Part shown: positions 8,371-17,170 of the stretch, piece by piece
Numbering within the stretch: position 1 is the first letter of the stretch
Layout of the letters: each line of letters starts with the position of its first letter
Assembly (NCBI GenBank): GCA_043392685.1
Contig: JBHZGM010000003.1
From: Metapseudomonas sp043392685
GTDB lineage: Bacteria > Pseudomonadota > Gammaproteobacteria > Pseudomonadales > Pseudomonadaceae
Direction: 5' to 3' (one strand)
DNA: 64,000 nucleotides
Program-made: the position numbers and the translations under genes
The notes under the pieces: generated by a model
The model's database searches: none
The model's input: only the letters and a program-made list of their open reading frames with translations
What the model was told of the DNA's origin: nothing

Positions 8371-9666
8371 CTAGTGCAGCTTCAGCCGCAAGCGCGCACC
8401 GAGCAGGGCGCAGAGGCTCATCAGCGCGGCGAACATCAGGTAGTAGCTGGGGGCGGTCTTGTCGCCGGTGAGGGTGACCAGCGACGCGGCGATGAAGGGG
8501 GCGAAGCCGCCGAACAGCGTCACGCCGATGTTGTAGCTCAGCGACATGCCGATGGCGCGGGTCTGCACCGGGAAGGTCTCGGCCATCAGCGCCGGCAGCG
8601 GGGCGAAGTAGATCGCCTTGATCAGCGCCATCAGGCAAACGATGAGGATCAGCGAGGTCTGGGTCGGCGCTGCGTTGAGCCAGACGAAGGCGGGGTAGGC
8701 GACGCAGAGGTAGACCAGCGCGGCAGCGATCATGATGCGCACCCGGCCGACGCGGTCCGAGAGCATCCCCACGAAGGGCGTGACGAAGGTCAGGATCAGC
8801 CCGCCAATGAGGGTCGCCATGAAGCCGGAGGCCTGGGGCATGCCGAGGTCGTTGGCGGCGTAGGAGGGCATGTACTGGATCAGGAAGTTCGACGCGGTGG
8901 AGACGATCAGCGTGCCCATGGCGATCAGCACCAGCAGCTTCTGCCCGCTGAACAGGTCGCGCACCGGGCGCCGGCTGGGCTCGGCCTGCTGGAAGGCCGG
9001 TGACTCGTCGCAGTGCTTGCGGATGTAAAAGCCCACCGGGCCGATGAGCAGGCCAAAGATGAAGGGGATGCGCCAGCCCCAACTGAGCAGGTCCTCTTGG
9101 CTGAGGGTGCTGGTGAGTATCAGCCCGAATAGCGAGGCGAGCACGGTGCCCAATCCCTGGCTGGCGAACTGCAGGCTGGCGATGAAGCCGCGCTGGCGTT
9201 CGCTGGCGTGCTCGATGAGGTAGGCGGTAGAGCTGCCGAATTCGCCGCCGGCGGAGAAGCCCTGGAGCATGCGCGCCAGGAGGATGCCGATGGGGGCGAG
9301 GAGGCCGATGGATTCGTAGGTGGGCATGCAGGCGATGATGAAGGTGCCGGCCATCATCAGGCTGATGGAGACGGTCAGGGACTTCTTGCGCCCGGCCCTA
9401 TCGGCGTAGGCGCCGAGCACGATCGCGCCCAGGGGGCGGACCAGGAAGGAGACGCCGAAGGTGCCGAAGGTGATGAGCAGTGAAAGGCTCGCGTCGCCCG
9501 TGGGGAAGAACAGCCTGGAGATGGTGTAGGCGAAGTAGGCGTACAACGCCATGTCGTACCACTCCAGGGTATTGCCGATCAGCGCCGCGCTGGCGGCGTG
9601 CCAGATGGATCGGGGTCTGGTTCCGGCGTCGTCGTGAGGGATGGCCGTATCAACTGAACTCTGCAT
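8371..9666 (-). CDS. MFS transporter, metabolite:H+ symporter (MHS) type
   Basis: Major-facilitator protein of 431 residues with about 12 membrane segments. The intracellular signature LGAYADRAGRKKSL and the N-terminal GNTLEWYDMALYAYFA (an Asp/Glu in helix 1) are typical of the MHS group (KgtP, ShiA, ProP, citrate and dicarboxylate carriers). The substrate is probably a small organic acid or zwitterion. It lies on the same strand as, and downstream of, the LysR gene at 9876-10790, with a 209-bp gap, and has its own terminator. The neighbouring M20 peptidase suggests an amide-containing or peptide-like substrate, which is only inference. Confidence 0.85.
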   Translation of the reverse strand: MQSSVDTAIPHDDAGTRPRSIWHAASAALIGNTLEWYDMALYAYFAYTISRLFFPTGDASLSLLITFGTFGVSFLVRPLGAIVLGAYADRAGRKKSLTVSISLMMAGTFIIACMPTYESIGLLAPIGILLARMLQGFSAGGEFGSSTAYLIEHASERQRGFIASLQFASQGLGTVLASLFGLILTSTLSQEDLLSWGWRIPFIFGLLIGPVGFYIRKHCDESPAFQQAEPSRRPVRDLFSGQKLLVLIAMGTLIVSTASNFLIQYMPSYAANDLGMPQASGFMATLIGGLILTFVTPFVGMLSDRVGRVRIMIAAALVYLCVAYPAFVWLNAAPTQTSLILIVCLMALIKAIYFAPLPALMAETFPVQTRAIGMSLSYNIGVTLFGGFAPFIAASLVTLTGDKTAPSYYLMFAALMSLCALLGARLRLKLH

Positions 9667-9875
9667 AGTGAATCCGCCTTTGTTGGGTTTGTTCTAGGCA
9701 GCTGAATGGAGCCGCTGGCGCCTCGTTCCGATAGCGCGCTTGCGATCGCGTTGATGTAGTGGGCGTCCCCGGGATGGCTATCGTGGCGGATTCTAGGCAT
9801 GGCTCTGGCGTTCTTAAAATCACTAAAAAGGCAAGCTTTCGTGCGAATAATGAGAATGCTTGGCGGCGACCGGAT

Positions 9876-10790
9876 TCAGGCCGCCGGGTGTTCGAGGCGC
9901 CTGGCCAGGTGGTCGCGGAAAGCGGCAACCGCCTGGGGCAGCGTGCGCCCGGCCAGGCTCTGCAGTTCGATGCGGCGGGCTTGCAGGGTTTCATCGGTGA
10001 AGGGCAGGGCGACGATCTGCTGGCTGTCCAGATAGTGACGGTTGCTGATGGCGTTGGACAGGCTCACGCAGCCCTGGCTCGTCACGTAGCGGTAGAGCGC
10101 TGCCAGGTAGTTGCACTCCAGGGCGATGACGAATTCCAGGCCCTGCACCCCGCGACAGATGTCGAACAACCGGCGGGCGGTGGTGTCCGGTAGCGGCAGG
10201 GCCAGGGGATAGGGCTGCAGTTCGGCCAGGGCGATGGCCTTGCGTCCGGCCAGCGGGTGCCCCGCCGGCAGCACGGCCATGACCGGCCCGGACACCGCGC
10301 ACTCGATGGCGATGTCGGCTTCGGGCGCCAGGCTGTAGGTCAGGCCGAGGTCGGCCTTGCCTTCGCGCACTCGCCGCGAGACGTCGTCGGGAGTGGTCAC
10401 TTCCAGGTTGAAGGTGATGCCCTGGTGCTGCGCGCGAAAGGCGGCGATGGCGTCCGGCAGGAAGTCGATGGCAAACCCCTGGGAGCAGGCCATGCGCACG
10501 TGGCCGCGCTGCAGGCCCTGGAGCTGGCCGAGCTCCTCCACCAGTTGGCCCACTTCCAGCTGCGCCTTGCGCGCGTAGCCGGCTAGCAGCTCACCGGCGG
10601 CGGTGGGCAGCATGCCCCGGGCGCGCCGCTCGAACAGCGGAGTGCCGAGTTCGTATTCCAGCTTGGCGATCTGCCGGCTGACGGCCGAGGCGGCAACGTT
10701 GAGGTGCACCGAGGCCTCGTTGACCGAGCCACTGCGCACCACTTCGAGGAAGTAGCGCAGGGCGATGGATTGCATGCTGGCGTGGGACAT
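9876..10790 (-). CDS. LysR-family transcriptional regulator
   Basis: LTTR of 304 residues. The N-terminal helix-turn-helix (ALRYFLEVVRSGSVNEASVHL, then AASAVSRQIAKLE) is followed by a periplasmic-binding-protein-like effector domain. GGAG precedes the ATG at 10790. It is divergent from the M20 peptidase gene and upstream of the MFS gene, so it probably controls both through the 155-bp spacer. The effector cannot be told from sequence. Confidence 0.9.
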   Translation of the reverse strand: MSHASMQSIALRYFLEVVRSGSVNEASVHLNVAASAVSRQIAKLEYELGTPLFERRARGMLPTAAGELLAGYARKAQLEVGQLVEELGQLQGLQRGHVRMACSQGFAIDFLPDAIAAFRAQHQGITFNLEVTTPDDVSRRVREGKADLGLTYSLAPEADIAIECAVSGPVMAVLPAGHPLAGRKAIALAELQPYPLALPLPDTTARRLFDICRGVQGLEFVIALECNYLAALYRYVTSQGCVSLSNAISNRHYLDSQQIVALPFTDETLQARRIELQSLAGRTLPQAVAAFRDHLARRLEHPAA

Positions 10791-10804
10791 GGCGACTCCA
10801 GTGT

Positions 10805-10819
10805 TTGCCGAATTGGCAA
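10805..10819. promoter_or_regulatory. Candidate LysR operator
   Basis: TTGCC-GAATT-GGCAA is a 15-bp palindrome of the T-N11-A LysR type. It lies 15 bp upstream of the regulator's start, in the spacer with the divergent peptidase gene. Confidence 0.5.
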
Positions 10820-10945
10820 TGCTTCGTTCTAATCATTGTGATTGTGGCATGGAAGACGGCGAGTCTAGAGTCCCCGCCGACAGCATGCCAGCGTCGGCCC
10901 CCTTGGCCCGGCCTGGCCCATCGCCACTGACCGGAGGACGGGAGC

Positions 10946-12346
10946 ATGAGCCGTGAGCAGGTATTGCACGAGGTGATACGGGCATTCGAGGAAGGGGCGT
11001 TCCAGCGGCTGCTGGAAAGCGCCCTGACCTATCGCACCGAGAGCGAGGAGCCGCAGCGGAAAGAGCAGCAGTTCGCCTACCTGCAGGTCTTCATCGCGCC
11101 GCGCCTGGCGGGGCTCGGCTTCGACTGCCGAGTCCATCCCAACCGGGCGGCGGAGCACTGCCCCTTCCTGGTGGCCGAGCGGATCGAGGACGCTGACCTG
11201 CCGACCCTGTTGCTCTATGGCCACGGCGATGTGGTGCGCGGCTACGACGCACAGTGGCGGGAGGGCCTGTCGCCCTGGCGTCTGGTGCGCGAAGACGATC
11301 GTCTGTACGGACGCGGCAGCGCCGACAACAAGGGCCAGCACCTGATCAACCTGCTGGCGCTGGAGCAGGTGATCCAGGCGCGCGGCGGGCGCCTCGGCTT
11401 CAACCTCAAACTGCTCCTGGAAATGGGCGAGGAAGCCGGGTCGCCGGGGCTCAGGGAATTCTGCGAGGCGCAGCGCGAGGCCCTGGCGGCCGACCTCTTC
11501 ATCGCCTCCGATGGTCCGCGCTTCGCGGCCGAGCGGCCGACGCTGTTCCTCGGCTGCCGGGGCGCCTGCAACTTCGAGCTGCGGCTGAAGCTGCGCGACG
11601 GCGCCCACCATTCCGGCAACTGGGGCGGTCTGCTGCGCAATCCCGGCATCCTCCTCGCCCATGCGCTGGCCGGCCTGGTGGACGCCCGGGGCCGGCTGCG
11701 GGTGGACGGGCTCAGGCCGCCGGAAATCCCGGAGCCCGTGCGGCGTGCCCTGGCGCAACTGGAGATGCCCGCCGCGATGCCGGGAGAGCCGACCATCGAT
11801 CATGACTGGGGTGAGCCCGGTCTGACGCCGGCGGAGCGGGTATTCGGCTGGAACAGCCTGGAGGTGCTGGCCTTCCGCACCGGCAACCCGGAAGCCCCGG
11901 TGGGTGCCATTCCTGGATGGGCCGTGGCTTACTGCCAGATCCGCTTCGTCCCCGGCTGCGACCAGCAGGGCTTTCTCCCCGCCATTCGCCAGCACCTGCG
12001 CCAACACGGCCTCTCGGAGGTGGAGGTGGTGCCGGCGGGAGAGGTCATGCAGGCCTCGCGGCTGGACCCGGACAACCCTTGGGTTCGTTGGGCGCTGGAC
12101 TCCATGGGGCGCACCCTGGGCCGGCCGGCGACCCTGTTGCCGAACCTCGGCGGCTCGTTGCCCAACGATGTGTTCGCCGAAGTCCTGGGACTGCCGACCC
12201 TGTGGGTGCCGCACTCCTATCCCGGGTGTTCCCAGCATGCCGCCAACGAGCACCTGCTAGTGCCAGTGGTGCGTGAGGGGCTGCGGATCATGGCAGGGTT
12301 GTTCTGGGATCTGGGGGACCGGGACGCTCGCCCTGCCCACGGCTGA
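10946..12346 (+). CDS. M20-family metallopeptidase / amidohydrolase (ArgE/DapE/CPG2-like)
   Basis: Zinc hydrolase of 466 residues. The metal ligands and catalytic residues are visible: His in LLLYGHGDVV, bridging Asp in YGRGSADNKGQ, the Glu-Glu pair in LEMGEEAGSPG and the last His in SQHAANEHLLV. A dimerisation domain lies between. GGAGGACGGGAGC precedes the ATG. Family members cleave N-acyl amino acids, dipeptides or carbamoyl compounds. With the divergent LysR gene and MFS transporter it forms a small uptake-and-hydrolysis module of unknown substrate. Confidence 0.87.
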   Translation: MSREQVLHEVIRAFEEGAFQRLLESALTYRTESEEPQRKEQQFAYLQVFIAPRLAGLGFDCRVHPNRAAEHCPFLVAERIEDADLPTLLLYGHGDVVRGYDAQWREGLSPWRLVREDDRLYGRGSADNKGQHLINLLALEQVIQARGGRLGFNLKLLLEMGEEAGSPGLREFCEAQREALAADLFIASDGPRFAAERPTLFLGCRGACNFELRLKLRDGAHHSGNWGGLLRNPGILLAHALAGLVDARGRLRVDGLRPPEIPEPVRRALAQLEMPAAMPGEPTIDHDWGEPGLTPAERVFGWNSLEVLAFRTGNPEAPVGAIPGWAVAYCQIRFVPGCDQQGFLPAIRQHLRQHGLSEVEVVPAGEVMQASRLDPDNPWVRWALDSMGRTLGRPATLLPNLGGSLPNDVFAEVLGLPTLWVPHSYPGCSQHAANEHLLVPVVREGLRIMAGLFWDLGDRDARPAHG

Positions 12347-12366
12347 AACCGGGTTGCCCAGGCCCC

Positions 12367-12399
12367 ATGAAAAAACCGCCCAGTGGGCGGTTTTTTCAT
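12367..12399. terminator. Bidirectional intrinsic terminator
   Basis: A perfect 33-base palindrome with A6 before and T6 after a GC stem (ACCGCCCA, GT, GGGCGGT). It would stop transcription from the M20 gene and also from the minus strand. Confidence 0.92.
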
Positions 12400-12413
12400 A
12401 GCGGTGAACCCGT

Positions 12414-12494
12414 TCAGGGCTCGGCGAAGGCGGCGATGACTTCGGCATAGAGGGCGTCGTCCGCCTGGTGAGTGGCGTAGAGCGATTGGTCCAT
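12414..12494 (-). CDS. Possible 26-residue small protein or gene remnant
   Basis: ATG at 12494 to TGA at 12414. The peptide begins MDQSLYATHQADDALYAEVI and third positions are G/C-rich. It ends 15 bases before the terminator at 12367-12399, as a real gene would. No strong ribosome-binding site and no family recognised. Confidence 0.3.
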   Translation of the reverse strand: MDQSLYATHQADDALYAEVIAAFAEP

Positions 12495-12594
12495 GGAGCT
12501 ACCCTTCGGCCTGGGACTGCGCCCTGCCGGTTTGCGAGCAAGAATTCGGCGTCACCAGGCGTGTCTGTTTCGTTTGGTGCAATGAGCGCAGGCG

Positions 12595-12782
12595 AAAAAA
12601 CAAAGGGGACCGCCGAAGCTGCGCGATTGCTCGCGGATGGGGAAGATGCAACGACGGCCAGGAGCCCTTCTCCATGGGGCCTTAGTGAAATTCTAGTTCG
12701 CAGGATGGGTGGGGCGGCGATAGCCGGGGCTGTGTACGACGGCAGGCCTGCCGCCTGCTCAGCGATTGAAATCGCCCCCACA
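12595..12782. repeat. 188-bp dispersed repeat, copy 2
   Basis: Same orientation as, and 187 of 188 bases identical by eye to, 8134-8321. This copy lies between the bidirectional terminator and the 3' end of the minus-strand gene at 12821. Confidence 0.9.
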
Positions 12783-12820
12783 GAAAAAGCCCCCCACCAC
12801 AGGCTCCTACAGGACGGACA

Positions 12821-13429
12821 CTAGGGTTTGGCGATTGCCATCCTGGGCCTGAGCGCCCGCGCCACTTCGCCCTGGATCTTGTACGCCGGGGCTTCCACCT
12901 CGTCGTAATCGCGGGTGTAGCGCCTGGCGAAGTCCGCCACGCCCCATTCCAGGTACTGCTTCACGTGGTGCAGTTCGTGGGCCCAGAGGGCGACGTTGTT
13001 CTGCGCATCGTCTTCATTGCGGAAGACGATCACGTCCACCAGGGTCACGGCCTCCACGTCGGGGTTCTGCATCAGGGTATTGGCGGCGTTGGCCTGCTGG
13101 TCGACGCCCACCTTGAAGCGCGCCGTGTCCAGCACCTGCAAGTCGTAGTACTGCTCCAATTGTGCACGGATATGCAGCGGAATCGGATGCAGCAGGGTAT
13201 CGGGCATGGCGTTGCGCGACTCCACGATCCACTGTTGCAGGCTGCTGGCGGCCATCTGGTTGACGCCTTCCAGCAGTGGCGCCATGTCGCCCGGATTGCC
13301 CGGCGCGCAGAAGCAGGTCACCACGCAGACCTCCGATTGCCCGGCGGGGCAGGCGAGGGCTGCGGTGGAAGCGAAGGACAGGGCGAGGATGGTGTGGCGA
13401 AGGAGCGTACGAGGGGATACAGCGGACAA
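12821..13429 (-). CDS. Secreted HExxH-like protein (DUF4157-like)
   Basis: Protein of 202 residues with an N-terminal signal peptide (TILALSFASTAALA, probable cleavage before CPAGQ) and a Cys-rich start after it (CPAGQSEVCVVTCFC). The C-terminal half carries ALWAHELHHVKQYLEWGV, close to the HExxH zinc-peptidase signature but with Leu-His in the central positions, followed by ARRYTRDYDEVEAPAY. This order is that of DUF4157-type putative metallopeptidases. Proteolytic activity is not established. It stands alone next to repeat copy 2. Confidence 0.6.
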   Translation of the reverse strand: MSAVSPRTLLRHTILALSFASTAALACPAGQSEVCVVTCFCAPGNPGDMAPLLEGVNQMAASSLQQWIVESRNAMPDTLLHPIPLHIRAQLEQYYDLQVLDTARFKVGVDQQANAANTLMQNPDVEAVTLVDVIVFRNEDDAQNNVALWAHELHHVKQYLEWGVADFARRYTRDYDEVEAPAYKIQGEVARALRPRMAIAKP

Positions 13430-13639
13430 GAGGCCTCCCGGAGGCGCGGACTGCGCGCGCCATTATGGACAGCGAAGGCGCGGATTGGTTGCGCAAACGC
13501 CCGCCGGCCGTCGGCGTCCGAGCGCCAAGGCACCAGGCGGGTGCATATCCGGGGGCCACAGAAGGGCTGAAAGGGGGAAGACTGCCGACACCCGGCCGGA
13601 ATAAACTGCGCGGCATTGTCGTCAGTTTTTTGCTTAGTT

Positions 13640-14410
13640 ATGCCCTATACGCAGGTATCAAGCCGTTGCCGAGCGTTGTGGATCGTCGCGTCGCTGTTTG
13701 CCAGTGCGTGGCTGCCGTTCGGCCATGCCAGCCAGCAGGCGGAGTATCGCGTCGGTGTGGAAGAGGTGGATTACTACCCGATCTACTCCGCCGTGCCGCC
13801 GAACTACCAGTACCGTGGCTATGCCCGCGACTTGCTGGACCTCTTCGCCCTGCGGGAGAACCTGCACTTCACCTATGTGGCGCTGCCCGTGCGGCGCCTG
13901 TTCCATAACTATTGGTTGGGCCAGCTCGACCTGGTGTTCCCCGACAGCCCACGCTGGAATGTGGCACAGAAGCCGGCCGGCATCACTTATTCACAACCGG
14001 TGCTGCGGTTCCAGGACGTCATGCTGGTGTTGCCGGAGCGCAAGGGACAGCCGCGCGAGGCCTTTCGCCGCCTGGGGTTCGTTCGCGGATTCACCCCGTG
14101 GAAATTCCAGGACGACATCGCCGCCGGGCGAGTGACCGTCAAGGAAGCGCCCAATCCCGAAGGCCTGATCCACATGACCCTGGCCGGCTATATCGATGCC
14201 GCCAATATGTCGCTTGAGGTGGCGCGTTTCCACCTCAAGCGGCAGAAGCGCGAGCAGGGCCTGGTGGTGGAGCCGGACCTGCTGCCCATCAGCGACAGCT
14301 ATTACCACCTCTCCAGCATCCGCCACCCGGAGCTGATCCAGCGCTTCGATGCCTTCCTGCAACGGGAGCAGAAAGCGGTACAGGCCCTGAAGGCCAAGTA
14401 CGAGCTTTGA
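13640..14410 (+). CDS. Periplasmic solute-binding-like protein (SBP type 3 fold)
   Basis: About 256 residues from the ATG at 13640. A TTG at 13616 is also in frame but would precede the signal peptide awkwardly. The signal peptide covers WIVASLFASAWLPFGHASQ. The mature part begins YRVGVEEVDYYPIY and contains GYARDLLDLFALRENLHFTY and LDLVFPDSPRW, the lobes of amino-acid-type binding proteins. No transporter genes adjoin it, as is common for Pseudomonas orphan proteins of this kind. The ligand is unknown. Confidence 0.7.
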   Translation: MPYTQVSSRCRALWIVASLFASAWLPFGHASQQAEYRVGVEEVDYYPIYSAVPPNYQYRGYARDLLDLFALRENLHFTYVALPVRRLFHNYWLGQLDLVFPDSPRWNVAQKPAGITYSQPVLRFQDVMLVLPERKGQPREAFRRLGFVRGFTPWKFQDDIAAGRVTVKEAPNPEGLIHMTLAGYIDAANMSLEVARFHLKRQKREQGLVVEPDLLPISDSYYHLSSIRHPELIQRFDAFLQREQKAVQALKAKYEL

Positions 14411-14435
14411 GCCACGGCATGGCCGGGTGTTCGCC

Positions 14436-15338
14436 TCAGGCCACCTCGAACACCTCCATCAACTCCCCGAGAAACGCGCTCACCAGCTCGCTCTGGCGGG
14501 CGGAGCGCCGCACCGCTGCGTGGAACTGCACCTGGTAACTCAATTGCTGCGGGTTGAGCGCGCGCACCTGGTCCAGTTCGACATGGCGTGCCGCATAGTG
14601 TTGCGGCAGAAAGCCGAGGTGCTGGCCGGAGAGAATCAGGAGGGCGGCGCCGTCCATGCTGTCGGTGAGGGCCGTGAGGTGGTCGATGGCGGCGGGTGCC
14701 GGCATCTCCGGCAGCGGGTGGCTGGGCCAGACCCACTCGTACCCGGCTACTTCCGCACCCTCCAGCGCTCCGGCCTTCGCGTAGAGCGGGTGCGAGGCGC
14801 TGCAATAGGCCGTCTGGGTTTCGTTGAAGAGGGCGAAATAGTCGAGGCTGTCGAGTCGTCGCCAGAAGTAGCCGATGGCCAGGTCCAGGTGGCCGTTCAC
14901 CAGCTTCTCTTCGAGGAAGGACGACGACAGCTCGGTGAACTGGAAGTACAGGCCCTGGTTGCGTGCGCGCAGGCGGGCGATGGCCTGGGCGATCTTTTTG
15001 TTGGCGGTCGGGTCGATCTGTCCCAGCAGGCCGATGTTCAGGGTGCCGCTGAGGGTGCGGTTGATGTGCTGCACCTCCAGGCGGAAGCCTTCGGCTGCGG
15101 CCAGCAGGCGCCGCGCCGCGTCGACGAACTGGCTGCCCTTGGGTGTCAGCGCGAACCCGGCCCGGCCGCGTTGGCACAGGCGAAAGCCCAGGCGCGTTTC
15201 CAGCGAGGCCAGTTGCGCGCTGATGGTGGGCTGCGAGGTGTTCAGCGCAGACTGCGCCGCAGAAACGCCGCCCGCTTCGACGACGGCGAGAAAGACCCGG
15301 ATCAAGCGGATATCCAGTTCGGACACGTTGCCCAGCAT
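14436..15338 (-). CDS. LysR-family transcriptional regulator
   Basis: LTTR of 300 residues with the N-terminal helix-turn-helix (LIRVFLAVVEAGGVSAAQSAL, then SQPTISAQLASLE) and a C-terminal effector domain. The start ATG at 15338 has GGAGGT upstream. It is divergent from the NCS1 permease and C-N hydrolase genes, which it probably controls through the inverted repeat at 15359-15378. Confidence 0.9.
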   Translation of the reverse strand: MLGNVSELDIRLIRVFLAVVEAGGVSAAQSALNTSQPTISAQLASLETRLGFRLCQRGRAGFALTPKGSQFVDAARRLLAAAEGFRLEVQHINRTLSGTLNIGLLGQIDPTANKKIAQAIARLRARNQGLYFQFTELSSSFLEEKLVNGHLDLAIGYFWRRLDSLDYFALFNETQTAYCSASHPLYAKAGALEGAEVAGYEWVWPSHPLPEMPAPAAIDHLTALTDSMDGAALLILSGQHLGFLPQHYAARHVELDQVRALNPQQLSYQVQFHAAVRRSARQSELVSAFLGELMEVFEVA

Positions 15339-15358
15339 GGGACCTCCAGAAGTGCATT

Positions 15359-15378
15359 ACATAGAGCTTGATCTATGT
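15359..15378. promoter_or_regulatory. Candidate LysR operator
   Basis: ACATAGA-GCTTGA-TCTATGT, perfect 7-bp arms, 20 bp upstream of the LysR start and upstream of the divergent permease gene. Shape and place fit an autoregulatory recognition site. Confidence 0.6.
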
Positions 15379-15604
15379 GAACAGTTAGGCCTGGCTATTT
15401 TACGAGTCTGGCAGGGCGCCTAGATTGCCGTCTCAGCGATAGCTCGATGCCCACCGGATGCGGGGAAGAGCCAGGTCGCGGGCGCGCCATCATAGGGCGC
15501 CCCGGGTAGCGTTCGCCACAGGGCTCGGGCCGCGCTGCCTCACCCAACATAGATGAACCCGATGTATGGCCGGGGCCGTGCGTGGCCGCTGACAGCATCA
15601 TCAC

Positions 15605-15612
15605 AAGAACAA
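15605..15612 (+). promoter_or_regulatory. Candidate Hfq/Crc A-rich site before the NCS1 permease gene
   Basis: AAGAACAA fits AANAANAA and lies about 34 bases before the ATG at 15646, upstream of the AAGGAG ribosome-binding site. Confidence 0.35.
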
Positions 15613-15645
15613 CAGTTCGCTCGACCAGGAGCGAAGGAGCATCCC

Positions 15646-17145
15646 ATGCCAGGGTCCACCCAGCCCGTGCACGCAGCCGAAGCCGGCGGCGGCCTGGCCA
15701 TCGAAGGCCACTCGATCGACTACATCCCCGAATCGGAGCGCCATGCCCGGCTCGGCAGCCAGGGGCCGTTCTGGTTCCTCGGCAACTTCCACTTCTTCAC
15801 CATTTCCATCGGCTTCGTCGGCCCCGCCCTCGGCCTGTCCGCCCTGTGGACAACCCTGGCCGGCGCACTGGGCATCATGTTCGGCACCCTGTTCATGGCC
15901 TTCCACGGCTCCCAGGGGCCGGAAATGGGATTGCCGCAGATGATCCAGTCCCGCGCGCAATTCGGTTATCGCGGCGTGGTGCTGGCGCTGCTGGCGACCC
16001 TGTTCGTGTTCGTCGGCTTCAACGTGGTCAACGTCACCCTGATCATCGACGGCCTGAACAAGGTCTTCGGGATCGATCCGATTCCGGTGGCCTGTGGGGT
16101 GATCGCCGTCGGCGCGCTGCTGTCGATCTACGGCCATGACCTGATGCACAAGGCGTTCAAGTGGGCGCTGATGCTGACCCTGCCGCTCTATGCGCTGGTG
16201 ACCATCGCACTGCTGTTCGGCGCCGGGCAGACCGAGGCCGCCGAGCCGGCCAGCCTCGGCTTCAGCTGGGTCGCCTTCGCCACGCAGTTCGCCATCGCCG
16301 CCAGCTACAACATCTCCTATGCGCCCTATGTTTCCGACTACTCGCGCTACCTGCCAAAGAACACCAGCCGCGCGAAGCTGATCGCCGCCGTATTCCTCGG
16401 TGCTTCGCTCTCCGGTGGCTGGATGATCGGCCTCGGCGCCTGGCTGGCCCAACTGCTGCAGGCTTCCGATGCGCTGGTGGCGCTGGACCGCGTGGGCAGC
16501 GCCCTCCTGCCGGGGCTGGGCAACCTGCTGGTGCTGGTATCGGTGCTCGGCTTCCTGCCGGTAATCGCCCTCAACACCTACAGCGCCATGCTGACCCTGC
16601 TCACCGGGATCGACTCGGTCCGCCGCATCGACCCCACACCGCGCGCACGGGTGCTGTCGATCCTCACCATCACCCTGGTACTGCTGGCCTGCGTGCTGTC
16701 CATTCGCGGCAACGGCATTGCCATCCTCAATACCTTCCTGGTGCTGATGCTCTACTTCCTGGTGCCCTGGACCGCCGTGAACCTGGTGGACTACTTCTTC
16801 GTGCGCAAGGGCCGCTATGCCATTCCCCACTTCTTCACGCCCAAGGGCATGTACGGCGCCTGGCAGCTGCGCGGCATCGTGTCCTATCTGGTGGGCTTCG
16901 TGTGCATGGTGCCGTTCTTCTTCATCTTCGATACGGCGGCGGGCGAGGAAGTCTTCGTCGGCCCCATGGCGCGCCTGCTGGACGGTGTGGATATCGCCTG
17001 GCTGGTGGGGCTGGTGGTTTCCGGGCTGACCTATTTCATCCTCAGTCGCTCGCTCGACCTGGAAGCCGAGCGCCGCATCATCGATGCCATCAGCGAACGC
17101 GACATCCTCGCCGTGGCCCGATCTGACGCAAGCCAGGCGTCGTGA
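15646..17145 (+). CDS. NCS1-family nucleobase/hydantoin-type permease
   Basis: About 499 residues with roughly 12 hydrophobic segments. The frame is open from 15553, but AAGGAGCATCCC precedes the ATG at 15646. Typical NCS1 features are FWFLGNFHFFTISIGFVG near the start, RAQFGYRG, and SYAPYVSDYSRYLP in the middle. The family (CodB, PucI, Mhp1) imports cytosine, allantoin, hydantoins or thiamine-like rings with cations. It is followed after 25 bp by a C-N hydrolase gene, so the substrate may be a cyclic or carbamoylated nitrogen compound. That is inference. Confidence 0.88.
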   Translation: MPGSTQPVHAAEAGGGLAIEGHSIDYIPESERHARLGSQGPFWFLGNFHFFTISIGFVGPALGLSALWTTLAGALGIMFGTLFMAFHGSQGPEMGLPQMIQSRAQFGYRGVVLALLATLFVFVGFNVVNVTLIIDGLNKVFGIDPIPVACGVIAVGALLSIYGHDLMHKAFKWALMLTLPLYALVTIALLFGAGQTEAAEPASLGFSWVAFATQFAIAASYNISYAPYVSDYSRYLPKNTSRAKLIAAVFLGASLSGGWMIGLGAWLAQLLQASDALVALDRVGSALLPGLGNLLVLVSVLGFLPVIALNTYSAMLTLLTGIDSVRRIDPTPRARVLSILTITLVLLACVLSIRGNGIAILNTFLVLMLYFLVPWTAVNLVDYFFVRKGRYAIPHFFTPKGMYGAWQLRGIVSYLVGFVCMVPFFFIFDTAAGEEVFVGPMARLLDGVDIAWLVGLVVSGLTYFILSRSLDLEAERRIIDAISERDILAVARSDASQAS

Positions 17146-17170
17146 ACCTGACAACAGGGAGTACCCACCC

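Larger units (their letters stand above)
12347..12820. other. Spacer between the M20 gene and the secreted HExxH protein gene
   Basis: It contains a perfect bidirectional terminator (12367-12399), a 26-codon minus-strand reading frame (12414-12494) and copy 2 of the 188-bp repeat (12595-12782). Nothing else was recognised. Confidence 0.6.
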
